NCBI GenBank assembly: GCA_963777435.1
Contig: CAVZQT010000002.1
Location: forward strand, 682,001-746,000
DNA length: 64,000 bases
Reading direction: 5' to 3'
Source: AP-15 sp963777435
GTDB taxonomy: Bacteria > Pseudomonadota > Alphaproteobacteria > ATCC43930 > CGMCC-115725
The notes beneath the pieces are model-generated. The model saw nothing but the letters and a program-made list of their open reading frames with translations, was not told where the DNA came from and did not search any database. Each line of letters begins with the position of its first letter. The first letter of the stretch is position 1. Below are positions 9,248 to 18,540 of this stretch, in pieces. The position numbers and the translations under genes are program-made.

Positions 9248-10474
9248 TCAGGCGGCGCGCTCGGTGGCGGCGCTGTGCTCGCGTTCCCACTCGAACATGT
9301 AATCGCGGGTCAGCGGCACGGCATCGAGCGATTGGGCGAGCTGCATCTGGAACACCATGTGCCCACCGCGGCGAAACGCCAGTTCCGAGCCGACCAGGTA
9401 CATCTCCCACATACGGCAGAAGCGCTCGTCATAGATTGCTTTGATGCGCTCGCGGTTCTGTTCAAAGCGGCGGCGCCAGGCCCGCAAGGTACGCGCGTAA
9501 TGCAGCCGCAAAATTTCGACATCAGTAATCCACAATCGCTGGCGCTCGACAACCGGCACCACTTCGGACAAGGCCGGCACGTAACCGCCGGGGAAAATGT
9601 ATTTGCGCAACCACGAATTTGTCACGCCCGGCCCGTCCATGCGACCGATCGAGTGCAATAGCGCCACGCCGTCGGGGGCCAGCAGCGACTTCAGCTTGGC
9701 GAAAAACGCGGCGTAATGGTTGATCCCGACATGCTCGAACATGCCCACCGAAACGATGCGGTCGTACTGTCCGGTTTCCTCGCGGTAATCGCGTAAATGA
9801 AAACGCACTCGATCGGAGAGCCCGGCTGCGGCGGCGCGCCGCGTCGCCAATTTGTGCTGTTCGACCGACAGGGTGAGGCCGGTTACGTCGGCTCCGGATT
9901 CACTTGCGAGATAGAGAGCCAGCCCGCCCCAGCCTGAGCCGATGTCAAGCACCTTTTGGCCAGGTTCCAGCAGCAGTTTTGCCGCGACATGCCGCTTTTT
10001 ATCGAGTTGCGCCTCGTCGATCTCCTGATGCTCGCCGCGAAAATAGGCGCAGGAATATTGTCGGTCGCGGTCGAGAAACAGCTCGTACAGCTGGTCCGAA
10101 AGATCGTAATGGTGGGCCACATTTTGCCGGGCGCGCGACAGCGGATTATATTGATGTGCCCGGCGCAGCAGCGAGTATGACCCGTTCAGGAGCCGGTAGA
10201 ACACGCCATCGGGCAACGCCTCGATGTTGAGTTCCAGCAGATCGATTAGATTATAGAGGTTGCCCTCCTCGATCGTCAGCGTGCCGTCAACAAACGCCTC
10301 GGGCAAATAGAGACGCGGACGGAGGACGAGTTTGTGATGCAACGCTGGGTCATTGAGCCGGATCGCAGCGCTCGGTCCCGGCGCGCCGGCGAAGGCATGG
10401 AGCGTGCCGTGGGCATCGACAATACGTAGTCGGCCCTTGGTAATAATCCGGTCGAACAAACGCCGAAGTAGCAT
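9248..10474 (-). CDS. cfa: Cyclopropane-fatty-acyl-phospholipid synthase
   Basis: A 408-residue SAM-dependent enzyme that converts cis double bonds of membrane phospholipid acyl chains to cyclopropane rings, acting at the inner membrane. The SAM site is VLDIGSGWGGLALYLA. Family motifs include QYSCAYFRGEHQEIDEAQ and the bicarbonate/active-site region RIVSVGMFEHVGINHY. The N-terminal lipid-binding domain is complete. It is inserted between dnaB and rplI on the minus strand and may be read from its own promoter in the 74-bp gap after rplI. Confidence 0.94.
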   Translation of the reverse strand: MLLRRLFDRIITKGRLRIVDAHGTLHAFAGAPGPSAAIRLNDPALHHKLVLRPRLYLPEAFVDGTLTIEEGNLYNLIDLLELNIEALPDGVFYRLLNGSYSLLRRAHQYNPLSRARQNVAHHYDLSDQLYELFLDRDRQYSCAYFRGEHQEIDEAQLDKKRHVAAKLLLEPGQKVLDIGSGWGGLALYLASESGADVTGLTLSVEQHKLATRRAAAAGLSDRVRFHLRDYREETGQYDRIVSVGMFEHVGINHYAAFFAKLKSLLAPDGVALLHSIGRMDGPGVTNSWLRKYIFPGGYVPALSEVVPVVERQRLWITDVEILRLHYARTLRAWRRRFEQNRERIKAIYDERFCRMWEMYLVGSELAFRRGGHMVFQMQLAQSLDAVPLTRDYMFEWEREHSAATERAA

Positions 10475-10548
10475 CGCGACGAGACCGAACAGAGTAGCCT
10501 GCTGCTAATATCGGCCACATCGCGGAGCGCTTTCAAGGGGTTCTGCGC

Positions 10549-11115
10549 TTATTGCGGGCTCGCCTCGGCGGTTTGGGCGGCAGCAGGCGGTGCGCGTTCG
10601 TCATCGAATTCGTCTTCATCGGCAAGCCGCAACGGGTCGATGCCGCGAGCCTGCATCGCGGCTTCCTCGGCCGACTGAGCGACGTTGGCGGTAACCGTGA
10701 CCGACACTTCCGGATGCAGCACCACGCGCACTGGATGCAAGCCGAGATTCTTGATCGGCCTGTCCAGAACGACTTGCTGCTTTTCGATCGTGAAACCGGC
10801 CTGGGTTACCGCCTCGGCAATGTCGCGGGCCGAGACCGAGCCGTAGAGCTGTCCGCTCTCTCCGGCCTGCCGGACGAGAACGACGGTCAGCCCTTCGACC
10901 TTGCCGCCAACCTCGGTCGCCTCGGTCTTGCGCTGCAGATTGTTGGCTTCGAGTTGAGCGCGCTGGGTCTCGAAATACGCCAAGTTCTCCTTGGTCGCGC
11001 GCAGCGCCTTTTTCTGCGGCAGAAGATAGTTTCGTGCAAAGCCGGGCCTGACTTTGACAAGCTGTCCCATTTGGCCAAGCTTCTCCACCCGCTCAAGCAG
11101 GATCAATTCAATCAT
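10549..11115 (-). CDS. rplI: 50S ribosomal protein L9
   Basis: A 188-residue L9. The conserved N-terminus MIELILLERVEKLGQMG and the motif VRPGFARNYLLPQKKA (rRNA-binding N domain) are followed by the long connecting helix and the C domain. An acidic, alanine-rich tail after residue 160 is typical of alphaproteobacteria. ATG at 11115 has a strong GGAGGAAAG leader that lies inside the end of the upstream gene. The two genes overlap by ATGA, so translation is coupled. A much longer in-frame extension towards 11844 is antisense-like noise. Confidence 0.97.
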   Translation of the reverse strand: MIELILLERVEKLGQMGQLVKVRPGFARNYLLPQKKALRATKENLAYFETQRAQLEANNLQRKTEATEVGGKVEGLTVVLVRQAGESGQLYGSVSARDIAEAVTQAGFTIEKQQVVLDRPIKNLGLHPVRVVLHPEVSVTVTANVAQSAEEAAMQARGIDPLRLADEDEFDDERAPPAAAQTAEASPQ

Positions 11116-12053
11116 TCGATCTTTCCTCCAAACGATCCGGGGGGCGCCAACCGCCGCCGCAACCCAAGCGGCATTTCGAGCACGCCCAAAACCGCAACCA
11201 CGAACAATGGCCAGCCGAACAAGGCGGCCACAACATAAAACACCGCGAGCGGGATCTGCGGCCGCGCCAGCCGCCGTACCGCTGTATGCAGCACTGCCAA
11301 GCCGGAAAGGCAGAACGGGACCGACAGCACGATCAGAAGATTGACGCCAAAAAAACGTCCGGTGCCGCCAAGGACCGAAAGCCCCAGGCCGGCAGCCAGC
11401 AACCCGAGGAGCCAAGGCGGCAGCGTCAAAGCCGCAAGATCGGGTGATGGCCGCCATGCCTTGCCAAACCGGGCGAGGACGCCTTGCGCCAGCATGGCAT
11501 TGCTCGCCGTCACCGCCATCCACGACGTCGCGAGGGCGCCGGGCGTCACCAGTGCCACAAGTTTTGCCAGTTTTTCGCGGCTTGCGCGGCCGGTTTCGAC
11601 AAACTGGTCCAGTGCTGGCGCCAAAATCGCGTTCACCATTGTCTCGATTCCGCTCGGGCCGCCGAGACAGAAGATTGCGGTGCCGAGCGCGGCGACTCCG
11701 AGCGCGGTGAGCCAGGCGACCAGCAGTCCAGGGGGATACCATTCGATCACCCCCGCCGACCCCATTCGCGCCAACAGGGCTTGGCGCACCAGCAGCACCA
11801 CCGGCGCTGCGTTGAGCGCGACGAACAGGCCTGCGGCGGACCAACCACCCGCTAGCAAAACGGCGATCGAGCCACCGGTCCCGGCGGCAACGGCAGCACC
11901 AACGCCGAGCCAGAGGCCAGCCGCGAACAGCGGCAGCTGCGATAGATAGACCAGCAGCAGCGCGCCGGGCGAGCCGGTCAGCACCACCAGATAGAGCACG
12001 GCGGAGAGACCGCCCAGCAATATGCCGGCGCCGAGAGTTGCGAGCCGATCCAT
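11112..12053 (-). CDS. DUF2232 multi-spanning membrane protein
   Basis: A 313-residue hydrophobic protein with about eight membrane segments. It lies between rpsR and rplI, as DUF2232 (YybS-like) proteins do in many alphaproteobacteria. Recognisable stretches are LATLGAGILLGGLSAVLYL and MVNAILAPALDQFVETG. The biochemical function of the family is unknown. ATG at 12053 (MDRLATLGAG) is chosen over one eight codons upstream because the sequence before it is not hydrophobic. The stop overlaps rplI as ATGA, making it part of the ribosomal operon. Confidence 0.88.
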   Translation of the reverse strand: MDRLATLGAGILLGGLSAVLYLVVLTGSPGALLLVYLSQLPLFAAGLWLGVGAAVAAGTGGSIAVLLAGGWSAAGLFVALNAAPVVLLVRQALLARMGSAGVIEWYPPGLLVAWLTALGVAALGTAIFCLGGPSGIETMVNAILAPALDQFVETGRASREKLAKLVALVTPGALATSWMAVTASNAMLAQGVLARFGKAWRPSPDLAALTLPPWLLGLLAAGLGLSVLGGTGRFFGVNLLIVLSVPFCLSGLAVLHTAVRRLARPQIPLAVFYVVAALFGWPLFVVAVLGVLEMPLGLRRRLAPPGSFGGKIE

Positions 12054-12090
12054 GACACCCCGCGTTCCGGCGGGCAACCTCGCCGGCCGG

Positions 12091-12360
12091 CTACTTCACC
12101 ATGTAGGGCAGCAGGCCAAGGAAGCGTGCTCGCTTGATTGCCTGTGCCAGCTCGCGCTGCCGTTTCGTGGAAACCGCCGTGATCCGGCTCGGGACGATTT
12201 TCCCGCGCTCAGAAATAAACCGCTGCAGCAGCTTCACATCTTTGTAGTCGATTTTGGGGGCGTTCGGACCGGAAAACGGACACGATTTGCGCCGACGAAA
12301 GAATGGCCGCCGCGCCGCGCCGCCGCGCCCGCCCGGACCACCAGGCGATTGGCTTTCCAT
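12091..12360 (-). CDS. rpsR: 30S ribosomal protein S18
   Basis: An 89-residue S18 with the usual basic, glycine-rich N-terminus and the core CPFSGPNAPKIDYKDVKLL, RGKIVPSRITAVSTKRQREL and AIKRARFLGLLPY. It binds S6 on the 30S platform. The start codon overlaps the rpsF stop as TAATG, so the two partners are made in equal amounts. Confidence 0.98.
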   Translation of the reverse strand: MESQSPGGPGGRGGAARRPFFRRRKSCPFSGPNAPKIDYKDVKLLQRFISERGKIVPSRITAVSTKRQRELAQAIKRARFLGLLPYMVK

Positions 12361-12821
12361 TATTGCGCCTCCACCGGTTCCTGCGCCGGCTCGGTGGCAC
12401 GGTCACTACGCTCGACCCGGTCGCCTCGCTCGCCGTCGCGGCCGTCGCCGTAGCGATCGCGATCACGGTCGCCGCGGCGCTGACGATCGTCACGCCCGCC
12501 ACGATTCTGCATCACTGCGGAGGGGCCCTCTTCATGCGCCTCGACCCGGATCGTCATATAGCGCAGTACATCCTCATTAATTCGCATGGTGCGCTCGAGT
12601 TCGGCGACTGCGGTCGGTGGCGCATCCAGGTTCATCAACACGTAATGACCCTTGCGATTCTTTCGCATGCGGTAGGCGAGGTTGCGCAGACCCCAATATT
12701 CGCGCTTCTTGACCTCGCCGCCATTGTCGGCGATCAGCTGTTGAAAGCTGTCCGCGAGAGCATCGACCTGTGCGCCGGAGATGTCCTGTCGCGCAATAAA
12801 CACGTTTTCGTAGAGCGGCAT
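12360..12821 (-). CDS. rpsF: 30S ribosomal protein S6
   Basis: A 153-residue S6. It starts MPLYENVFIARQDIS and contains REYWGLRNLAYRMRKN and GHYVLMNLDAP, which contact S18 and 16S rRNA. After residue 115 there is a highly charged low-complexity tail of R, D, G and E, as in many alphaproteobacterial S6 proteins. ATG at 12821 is the family start. It is the first gene of rpsF-rpsR-DUF2232-rplI. A leader hairpin lies 30 bases upstream. Confidence 0.97.
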   Translation of the reverse strand: MPLYENVFIARQDISGAQVDALADSFQQLIADNGGEVKKREYWGLRNLAYRMRKNRKGHYVLMNLDAPPTAVAELERTMRINEDVLRYMTIRVEAHEEGPSAVMQNRGGRDDRQRRGDRDRDRYGDGRDGERGDRVERSDRATEPAQEPVEAQ

Positions 12822-12849
12822 ACTAAACAAATCCCTTTCGGATTATGAG

Positions 12850-12877
12850 GGCCCGAAGCGTCGCCGCCGTTCGGGCC
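12850..12877 (-). promoter_or_regulatory. Leader hairpin upstream of rpsF
   Basis: A perfect 8-bp inverted repeat GGCCCGAA/TTCGGGCC with a 12-base loop sits in the 178-bp gap between the divergent rpsF and fabD genes, about 28 bases before the rpsF start. It would be transcribed as the rpsF 5' leader. Many bacteria regulate rpsF-rpsR by S6:S18 binding to such a leader. Whether this hairpin carries that motif is not established here. A second palindrome, CGAGCCGGCTCG, abuts it. Confidence 0.35.
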
Positions 12878-12999
12878 GAGCCGGCTCGCGGCCGGCAAGG
12901 GAGCGAGCCACTATACAGAAGCCTTCCTGCGGGACAAGATGGCGCGGCCGGCGTGGGGGACAAGATCGACCGGTTGGGGTTAAAGGGGGTGTGATCGGA

Positions 13000-13956
13000 A
13001 TGGTTCGTGCTTTCGTATTCCCGGGTCAGGGCTCGCAGGCGGTCGGCATGGGACGCGACCTTGCCGCTGATTTCTCGGCAGCCCGCCATCTCTTTGACGA
13101 GGTCGACGATGCGCTGTCGCAGCCGTTATCGCGGCTGATGTTCGACGGGCCGGAGAGCGAGCTGACCCTGACCGAGAATGCGCAGCCGGCTCTCATGGCG
13201 GCGAGCTTAGCGGTCATTCGCGTCCTCGAAGCCGAGACCGGCCTGGATATTGGCCGGCACATCGCTTTCGTCGCGGGCCATTCGCTGGGCGAGTACTCGG
13301 CTCTCGCCGCGGCACGGGCGCTCACGGTCGGCGACGCAGCGCGACTGTTAAAACTTCGTGGACGAGCGATGCAGCGGGCAGTGCCGGTCGGCGAAGGCGC
13401 CATGGCAGCGTTGATCGGGCTTGATGCCGAGGTCGCTAGGATGGTGGCGGTCAAGGCGGCGCGCGCCGGCCTCGAGCATGACGAGATCTGTGCGGTCGCG
13501 AACGATAACGCGCCCGGCCAGGCGGTTGTCAGCGGTCACGCCAGCGCCGTCGAGCGAGCTATCGTCATTGCACGTGAGCACGGTGCCCGCCGTTCGGTGA
13601 TGCTGCCGGTCAGCGCTCCGTTCCACTCGCCGCTGCTGAGGCCCGCCGCGGATGCGATGGCTGCGGCCTTGGTCAATGTTTCCTTATGCCGGCCGCTGGT
13701 GCCGTTGGTCGCCAATGTTACGGCATCCCAAGTCGAAGCTCCCGACGAGATAAAGGAGTTACTGGTTCAACAAGTAACCGGAATGGTGCGGTGGCGCGAG
13801 AGTGTCCTGTTCCTCGCTGGATCAGGGGTCGAAGCAATTTTTGAGATCGGTGTCGGCCGCGTGCTGACCGGGCTCGCCAAGCGCATCGCCCCGGATATCG
13901 CCGCCCGTTGCATTGGGAAGCCCGCCGAAATCGCCGCGCTGATTGGCGAATGGTAA
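13000..13956 (+). CDS. fabD: Malonyl-CoA:ACP transacylase
   Basis: A 318-residue enzyme that moves malonyl from CoA to acyl carrier protein, supplying the elongation unit for fatty-acid synthesis. FPGQGSQAVGMG is at the N-terminus, the nucleophile is in GHSLGEYSALAAA, and the catalytic histidine is in PVSAPFHSPLL. ATG at 13000 follows GGGGGT. A GTG three codons earlier is possible. It opens the plus-strand operon fabD-fabG-acpP-fabF-mltG-yicC-gmk. Confidence 0.96.
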   Translation: MVRAFVFPGQGSQAVGMGRDLAADFSAARHLFDEVDDALSQPLSRLMFDGPESELTLTENAQPALMAASLAVIRVLEAETGLDIGRHIAFVAGHSLGEYSALAAARALTVGDAARLLKLRGRAMQRAVPVGEGAMAALIGLDAEVARMVAVKAARAGLEHDEICAVANDNAPGQAVVSGHASAVERAIVIAREHGARRSVMLPVSAPFHSPLLRPAADAMAAALVNVSLCRPLVPLVANVTASQVEAPDEIKELLVQQVTGMVRWRESVLFLAGSGVEAIFEIGVGRVLTGLAKRIAPDIAARCIGKPAEIAALIGEW

Positions 13957-14040
13957 TGAGCTCTCGTTGTCCCGCCGCCAGACATGCGGCAGGACAGAGG
14001 TTTGTCACCTAAGACAATCGGGCGACGGAGCGGCGACGGG

Positions 14041-14778
14041 ATGTTCGATCTGACGGGTCAAGCGGCGTTGGTGACCGGGGCCTCCGGTGGAATCGGCGGG
14101 GCGATTGTTCGAGCGCTGCACGCGCAGGGAGCCGCGGTCACCTTAGCCGGGACCCGGCGGCCAGCCCTTGCAACTCTAGCGGACGAACTCGGCGAGCGTG
14201 CCCATACCGCCGTTTGCGATCTTGCTGAGCCCGATGCCGCCGAGGACCTGGTCAAGCAGGCCGAAGCCGCAATGGGACGCGTCGATATCCTTGTCAATAA
14301 TGCCGGCGTGACGCGGGACGGGTTGGCGTTGCGAATGAAGGATGAGGACTGGCGGGTCGTCCTCGACATTGACTTGAGCGCCGGCTTCCGACTGACGCGC
14401 GCCGCACTCCGTGGCATGGTGCGCCGTCGCCATGGTCGCGTCGTCGGCGTGACATCGATTGTGGCGTTTACGGGCAATGCTGGCCAAGCCAACTACGCAG
14501 CGGCGAAGGCCGGGATGATCGGGATGTCGAAGTCGATCGCCGCCGAAGTCGCGGGCCGCGGTATCACTGTCAACTGCGTTGCGCCCGGGTTTATCGATAC
14601 CGCGATGACCGAGAAGTTGACCGCCGGAGCAGCGCGCGCGGCTCGGCGCCGCGATTCCCGCGGACGCTTTGGTACTGCGGCTGATGTGGCCGCGGCAATC
14701 GTCTATTTGGCGAGTGCGGAGGCGGCCTACGTCACCGGGCAGACCTTGCACGTCAATGGCGGCATGGCCATGCTATAG
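14041..14778 (+). CDS. fabG: 3-oxoacyl-ACP reductase
   Basis: A 245-residue short-chain dehydrogenase that reduces beta-ketoacyl-ACP with NADPH. The cofactor motif is TGASGGIGG, then NNAGVTRDGL. The catalytic Ser is in VGVTSIVAF and the YxxxK pair is in QANYAAAKAGMIGMSKS. The C-terminal YVTGQTLHVNGGMAML is diagnostic. ATG at 14041 is the family start. An 84-bp gap separates it from fabD. Confidence 0.96.
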   Translation: MFDLTGQAALVTGASGGIGGAIVRALHAQGAAVTLAGTRRPALATLADELGERAHTAVCDLAEPDAAEDLVKQAEAAMGRVDILVNNAGVTRDGLALRMKDEDWRVVLDIDLSAGFRLTRAALRGMVRRRHGRVVGVTSIVAFTGNAGQANYAAAKAGMIGMSKSIAAEVAGRGITVNCVAPGFIDTAMTEKLTAGAARAARRRDSRGRFGTAADVAAAIVYLASAEAAYVTGQTLHVNGGMAML

Positions 14779-14945
14779 CATCGCGCTCGGAGAGATCGAT
14801 TGCGCCGAATTGGCAGCTTCGATGAAATCATGCTATGTGACCGACGCCTTGACGCGGCCCCCAACGACGACGCTATGACGGGCGGATGGCGTCCGCAGCT
14901 GCGTATCGGAACCAACTTCACGCCAGCCACTGAGGGGAACTACGG

Positions 14946-15179
14946 ATGAGCGACGTCGCCGAGCGGGTCAAAAAGATCGTCGTCGAACACTTGGGTGTCG
15001 ACGAAGCTAAGGTGACCGAGAATGCGAGCTTTATCGACGATCTCGGGGCCGACAGCCTCGACACGGTTGAACTCGTGATGGCCTTCGAGGAAGAGTTCGG
15101 CTGCGAGATCCCCGATGATGCTGCGGAGAAGATTGTGACCGTCAAAGACGCGGTCAGCTTTATCGAGTCGCACGGCTGA
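14946..15179 (+). CDS. acpP: Acyl carrier protein
   Basis: A 77-residue acidic protein. The serine of GADSLDTVELVMAFEEEF receives the 4'-phosphopantetheine arm that carries growing acyl chains. The start follows TGAGGGGAACTACGG, a strong ribosome site fitting the high demand for ACP. The 167-bp gap before it is the largest in the operon and could hold an extra promoter, but no clear -35/-10 pair was found. Confidence 0.98.
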   Translation: MSDVAERVKKIVVEHLGVDEAKVTENASFIDDLGADSLDTVELVMAFEEEFGCEIPDDAAEKIVTVKDAVSFIESHG

Positions 15180-15255
15180 GCGATCCGATTTATCGCGATG
15201 AGAACCCGCCCGGGCCAAGTGCCGGCGGCCTCTGCGTTGACTGTATGAGGGGGCC

Positions 15256-16518
15256 ATGCGGCGCGTTGTTGTAACCGGGATGGGGCTGGTTACCCCGTTG
15301 GGGATCGGTCTCGAACGGAATTGGCAACGTTTGCTTTCCGGCGTCTCGGGGGTCAGCGCGATCGAAACCTTCGACGTTTCCGATTTGCCCGCGAGAATCG
15401 CGGCCCAAGTACCGCGCGGCGCCACTGCCTCCGGGTTTTTCCATGCCGACGACTGGGTCGCGCCAAAGGATCAGCGCAAGATGGACGGCTTTATCGTCTT
15501 CGCGCTCGCGGCGGCAGCTCAGGCGGTCGAGGATGCGGAATGGCTGCCTGAGGATCAGGAGGAGCGCGAGCGAACCGGAGTCATGATCGGCTCGGGTATC
15601 GGCGGCTTGTCCGGGATCACCGAGGGCGCGCTAACCTTGCACGAACGCGGTCCGCGCCGGCTTACGCCGTTCTTTATACCGGCGAACCTGATCAATCTTG
15701 CGTCCGGGCATGTCTCGATCCGCTACGGGTTCAGCGGACCCAATCATGCCGTCGTAACCGCGTGTTCGAGCGGGGCTCATGCGATCGGTGATGCGGCACG
15801 GCTGATCATGCTCGACGATGCCGATGTCATGGTGTGTGGCGGTACCGAAGCGGCGATTTGCCGGCTCGGTCTGGCCGGATTCGCTGCCGCCCGTGCGCTT
15901 TCGACTGGTTTCAACGATGATCCGACGCGCGCCTCGCGGCCTTGGGATCAGGACCGCGACGGCTTTGTGATGGGCGAGGGTGCGGGTATCCTGATCCTTG
16001 AGGAACTGGATCACGCCCGGCGCCGCGGCGCGCAAATCTATGCCGAGATCATCGGTTACGGCATGTCGGGCGACGCGCACCATTTGACGGCCCCAGCCGA
16101 GGACGGCAACGGTGCCTTTCGGTCGATGCGCAACGCTCTGCGCCGCGCCGGAATTCCGCCCGAGGCGATCGACTACATTAACGCCCACGGCACCTCGACA
16201 CCGCTCGGCGACGAGATCGAACTTGGCGCGGTCAAGCGGCTGTTTGGCCGGCACGCCTACGAGCTGTCGATGTCATCGACCAAATCGGCGATTGGTCATC
16301 TGTTGGGTGCCGCTGGCAGCGTCGAGGCCATCTTTTCGATCCTCGCGATTCGGGAAGGCGCCGTGCCCCCGACATTAAACCTCGACAATCCGTCGCCGTC
16401 CTGCGATATCGACCTTGTCCCGAAGGAAGCCAAAAAGCGCAGGGTCGATTACGTCTTGACTAATTCCTTCGGGTTCGGCGGCACCAACGCTTCTCTGGTC
16501 TTTGCCGGGCCTCCATGA
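15256..16518 (+). CDS. fabF: 3-oxoacyl-ACP synthase II
   Basis: A 420-residue condensing enzyme that elongates acyl-ACP with malonyl-ACP. The catalytic triad is visible: Cys in VVTACSSGAHAIGDA, His in NAHGTSTPLGD and His in SAIGHLLGAAGSVEA. The N-terminus RRVVVTGMGLVTPLG and the C-terminus SFGFGGTNASLVF are canonical. It starts 76 bp after acpP. Confidence 0.97.
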   Translation: MRRVVVTGMGLVTPLGIGLERNWQRLLSGVSGVSAIETFDVSDLPARIAAQVPRGATASGFFHADDWVAPKDQRKMDGFIVFALAAAAQAVEDAEWLPEDQEERERTGVMIGSGIGGLSGITEGALTLHERGPRRLTPFFIPANLINLASGHVSIRYGFSGPNHAVVTACSSGAHAIGDAARLIMLDDADVMVCGGTEAAICRLGLAGFAAARALSTGFNDDPTRASRPWDQDRDGFVMGEGAGILILEELDHARRRGAQIYAEIIGYGMSGDAHHLTAPAEDGNGAFRSMRNALRRAGIPPEAIDYINAHGTSTPLGDEIELGAVKRLFGRHAYELSMSSTKSAIGHLLGAAGSVEAIFSILAIREGAVPPTLNLDNPSPSCDIDLVPKEAKKRRVDYVLTNSFGFGGTNASLVFAGPP

Positions 16519-16560
16519 GCTGCCGACCGAATCGGCATAAATTTGTAGCGTCGATCGATA

Positions 16561-17577
16561 ATGAGCGGATGGCTTCGCCTGGTGGGTTGGGCGTTTGTCG
16601 CCGTCTCTACTCTTCTCGCGGTCACCGGCGCCGGGGGCTGGTGGGTTTACCGGGAATTGACCGGGTCAGGTCCGCTAACTCACGCGCAAACCGTTGTCAT
16701 CCCGCCTCACACCGGCCTCAACGGTATTGCTGACCTCCTCTCAGAGGAAGGCGTGGTTCGGCATCGGTTGTTGTTCGAGGCCAGCGCGATCTTGTCGGGA
16801 GATGCATCGGGATTGCAGGCCGGCGAGTACGAATTCCCGGCCGGCACCAGCCCGCTGGAAGCGAGCGCGATCATCGCCAGCGGGAAAACCGTAAAGCATA
16901 AGTTGACAATTCCCGAGGGGCTGACAAGCGCTGAGGTGCTGGCGTTGGTTCAGGCGGCGCCGGCGCTTGCCGGTCCGGTCGGAGCGGCGCCGCCCGAGGG
17001 CAGCCTGATGCCTGACACTTACATATACAACTATGGCGAGCCGCGCGCGGAACTGATCACGCAAATGCAGCGTGAAATGACCCATGCGCTCACCGCTGCC
17101 TGGGCCAAGCATGAACCCGACTCGCCGCTGACCAGCCCGCAGCAAATGCTGACCCTGGCCTCGCTGGTCGAGAGCGAAGCCGCGCATGCCAATGAGCGTG
17201 CCCACATCGCGGGGATCTTTATCAACCGCTTGCGGCTCGGCATGCGGCTTGAATCCGATCCGACAGTCATCTACGCGCTGAGCGACGGCGGTGAAAAAAA
17301 GCTGGACCGGCCGCTGACCCACGCAGACCTGCTGACGCCGTCCCCCTATAACACCTATCTCGAAACCGGGCTTCCGCCGGGCCCGATCGACAATCCGGGC
17401 ATGGCAGCGCTCCGTGCTGCCGCTCGGCCGGCGCCGACGGATGATCTCTACTTCGTGGCTGACCGTAATGGCGGGCACGTCTTTGCCAAGACTCTCGCCG
17501 AGCACAACCGTAATGTGGCGCAATACCGGCGTAGCGCACTAGTTGAGCCTGATCCGCCGCGGAACGCCGCTCACTAG
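16561..17577 (+). CDS. mltG: Endolytic murein transglycosylase MltG
   Basis: A 338-residue inner-membrane protein with one N-terminal transmembrane helix (residues about 7-28) and a periplasmic YceG domain. It cleaves nascent glycan strands and thereby terminates peptidoglycan elongation. The catalytic Glu lies in LTLASLVESEA. Other family blocks are GSLMPDTYIY, LRLGMRLESDPTVIYAL and SPYNTYLETGLPPGPIDNPG. It lies 42 bp downstream of fabF, the usual place in proteobacteria. Confidence 0.95.
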   Translation: MSGWLRLVGWAFVAVSTLLAVTGAGGWWVYRELTGSGPLTHAQTVVIPPHTGLNGIADLLSEEGVVRHRLLFEASAILSGDASGLQAGEYEFPAGTSPLEASAIIASGKTVKHKLTIPEGLTSAEVLALVQAAPALAGPVGAAPPEGSLMPDTYIYNYGEPRAELITQMQREMTHALTAAWAKHEPDSPLTSPQQMLTLASLVESEAAHANERAHIAGIFINRLRLGMRLESDPTVIYALSDGGEKKLDRPLTHADLLTPSPYNTYLETGLPPGPIDNPGMAALRAAARPAPTDDLYFVADRNGGHVFAKTLAEHNRNVAQYRRSALVEPDPPRNAAH

Positions 17578-17655
17578 CTTCGAGCAACAGCCGGCGTTGT
17601 TGGTAATGCCCACCGCCGCTATAAGGCTCAATGGCGGCAACAAAGGTGATACGGC

Positions 17656-18540
17656 GTGGGTTTGGCCAGTATGACGGGGTTCGCCCGGGCGCAGGGTGAG
17701 GCGTACGGGATTTCCTGGGTCTGGGAGGTCAAGAGCGTCAACGGACGCGCACTAGATCTGCGCCTGCGGCTCGGCCCCGGTTTCGACGCGCTGGAGCCCG
17801 AATTGCGGGCCTCGCTGAGCCAGCGATTTCGTCGCGGCAATTTCTCGGCAAATCTCAGCATCACCCGCACTGCGGCGCCGGTGCTGCGGGTCAACCGCGA
17901 GGCCTTGGCTCAGCTGGTTGCACTCACCAACGAGCTGACCGGCGAAGTCGAGGCGGCCCCGCCGCGGCTCGATGGACTGCTGGCACTACGCGGCGTCATC
18001 GAAACCGTCGAGGACGACGACGAGGCCACAGGAGAAGCGCGCCGCGCCGAAATCCTGCAGAGCTGGACCGCGGCTCTCGGGCGGCTGGGTGGGGCCCGCG
18101 CTTCCGAGGGGGTTCGGATCGCGATGTTGCTGCGCGCGCAACTAGACGAGATGGAGGCTCTCACCGCGGCTGCGGCCACCTGCGCGGCAGGGCAACCGGA
18201 AGCGCTTCGCGAACGGCTGCTGGCGGTGCTGGCGAACCTGATCGGCGCTGGCGCACCCGCCCTTCCCGAAGAGCGGGTCGCCCAGGAAGTGGCGCTACTG
18301 GCTGCGCGCGCCGATATCCGCGAGGAAATCGGGCGGTTGCGGGCCCATATTGAGCAGGCCGGCGAACTGCTCGATGACGGTGAGGCGGTTGGCCGTCGGC
18401 TCGATTTTCTATGCCAGGAGTTGAACCGCGAAGCCAACACGCTTTGCTCGAAATCGGCCGATATCGAGCTGACCCGCACTGGGTTGGCATTAAAGGCAGT
18501 CATCGAGCAGTTCCGCGAGCAGGTCCAGAACATCGAATGA
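17656..18540 (+). CDS. YicC-family endoribonuclease
   Basis: A 294-residue member of the YicC family, RNA-degrading proteins implicated in stress responses and small-RNA turnover. The N-terminus GLASMTGFARAQG matches the family opening (x-S-M-T-G-F). The DUF1732 C-terminal part contains GRRLDFLCQELNREANTLCSKS. GTG at 17656, preceded by AAAGGTGAT, keeps the residues before MTGFA that the family conserves, so the ATG at 17671 was not chosen. The stop overlaps gmk as ATGA. Confidence 0.93.
   Translation: MGLASMTGFARAQGEAYGISWVWEVKSVNGRALDLRLRLGPGFDALEPELRASLSQRFRRGNFSANLSITRTAAPVLRVNREALAQLVALTNELTGEVEAAPPRLDGLLALRGVIETVEDDDEATGEARRAEILQSWTAALGRLGGARASEGVRIAMLLRAQLDEMEALTAAAATCAAGQPEALRERLLAVLANLIGAGAPALPEERVAQEVALLAARADIREEIGRLRAHIEQAGELLDDGEAVGRRLDFLCQELNREANTLCSKSADIELTRTGLALKAVIEQFREQVQNIE

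Noticed and set aside
11116..11844. N-terminal extension of rplI to about 431 residues
   Set aside because: The extra part is DUF2232 in another frame. L9 begins at MIELILL with a strong ribosome site.
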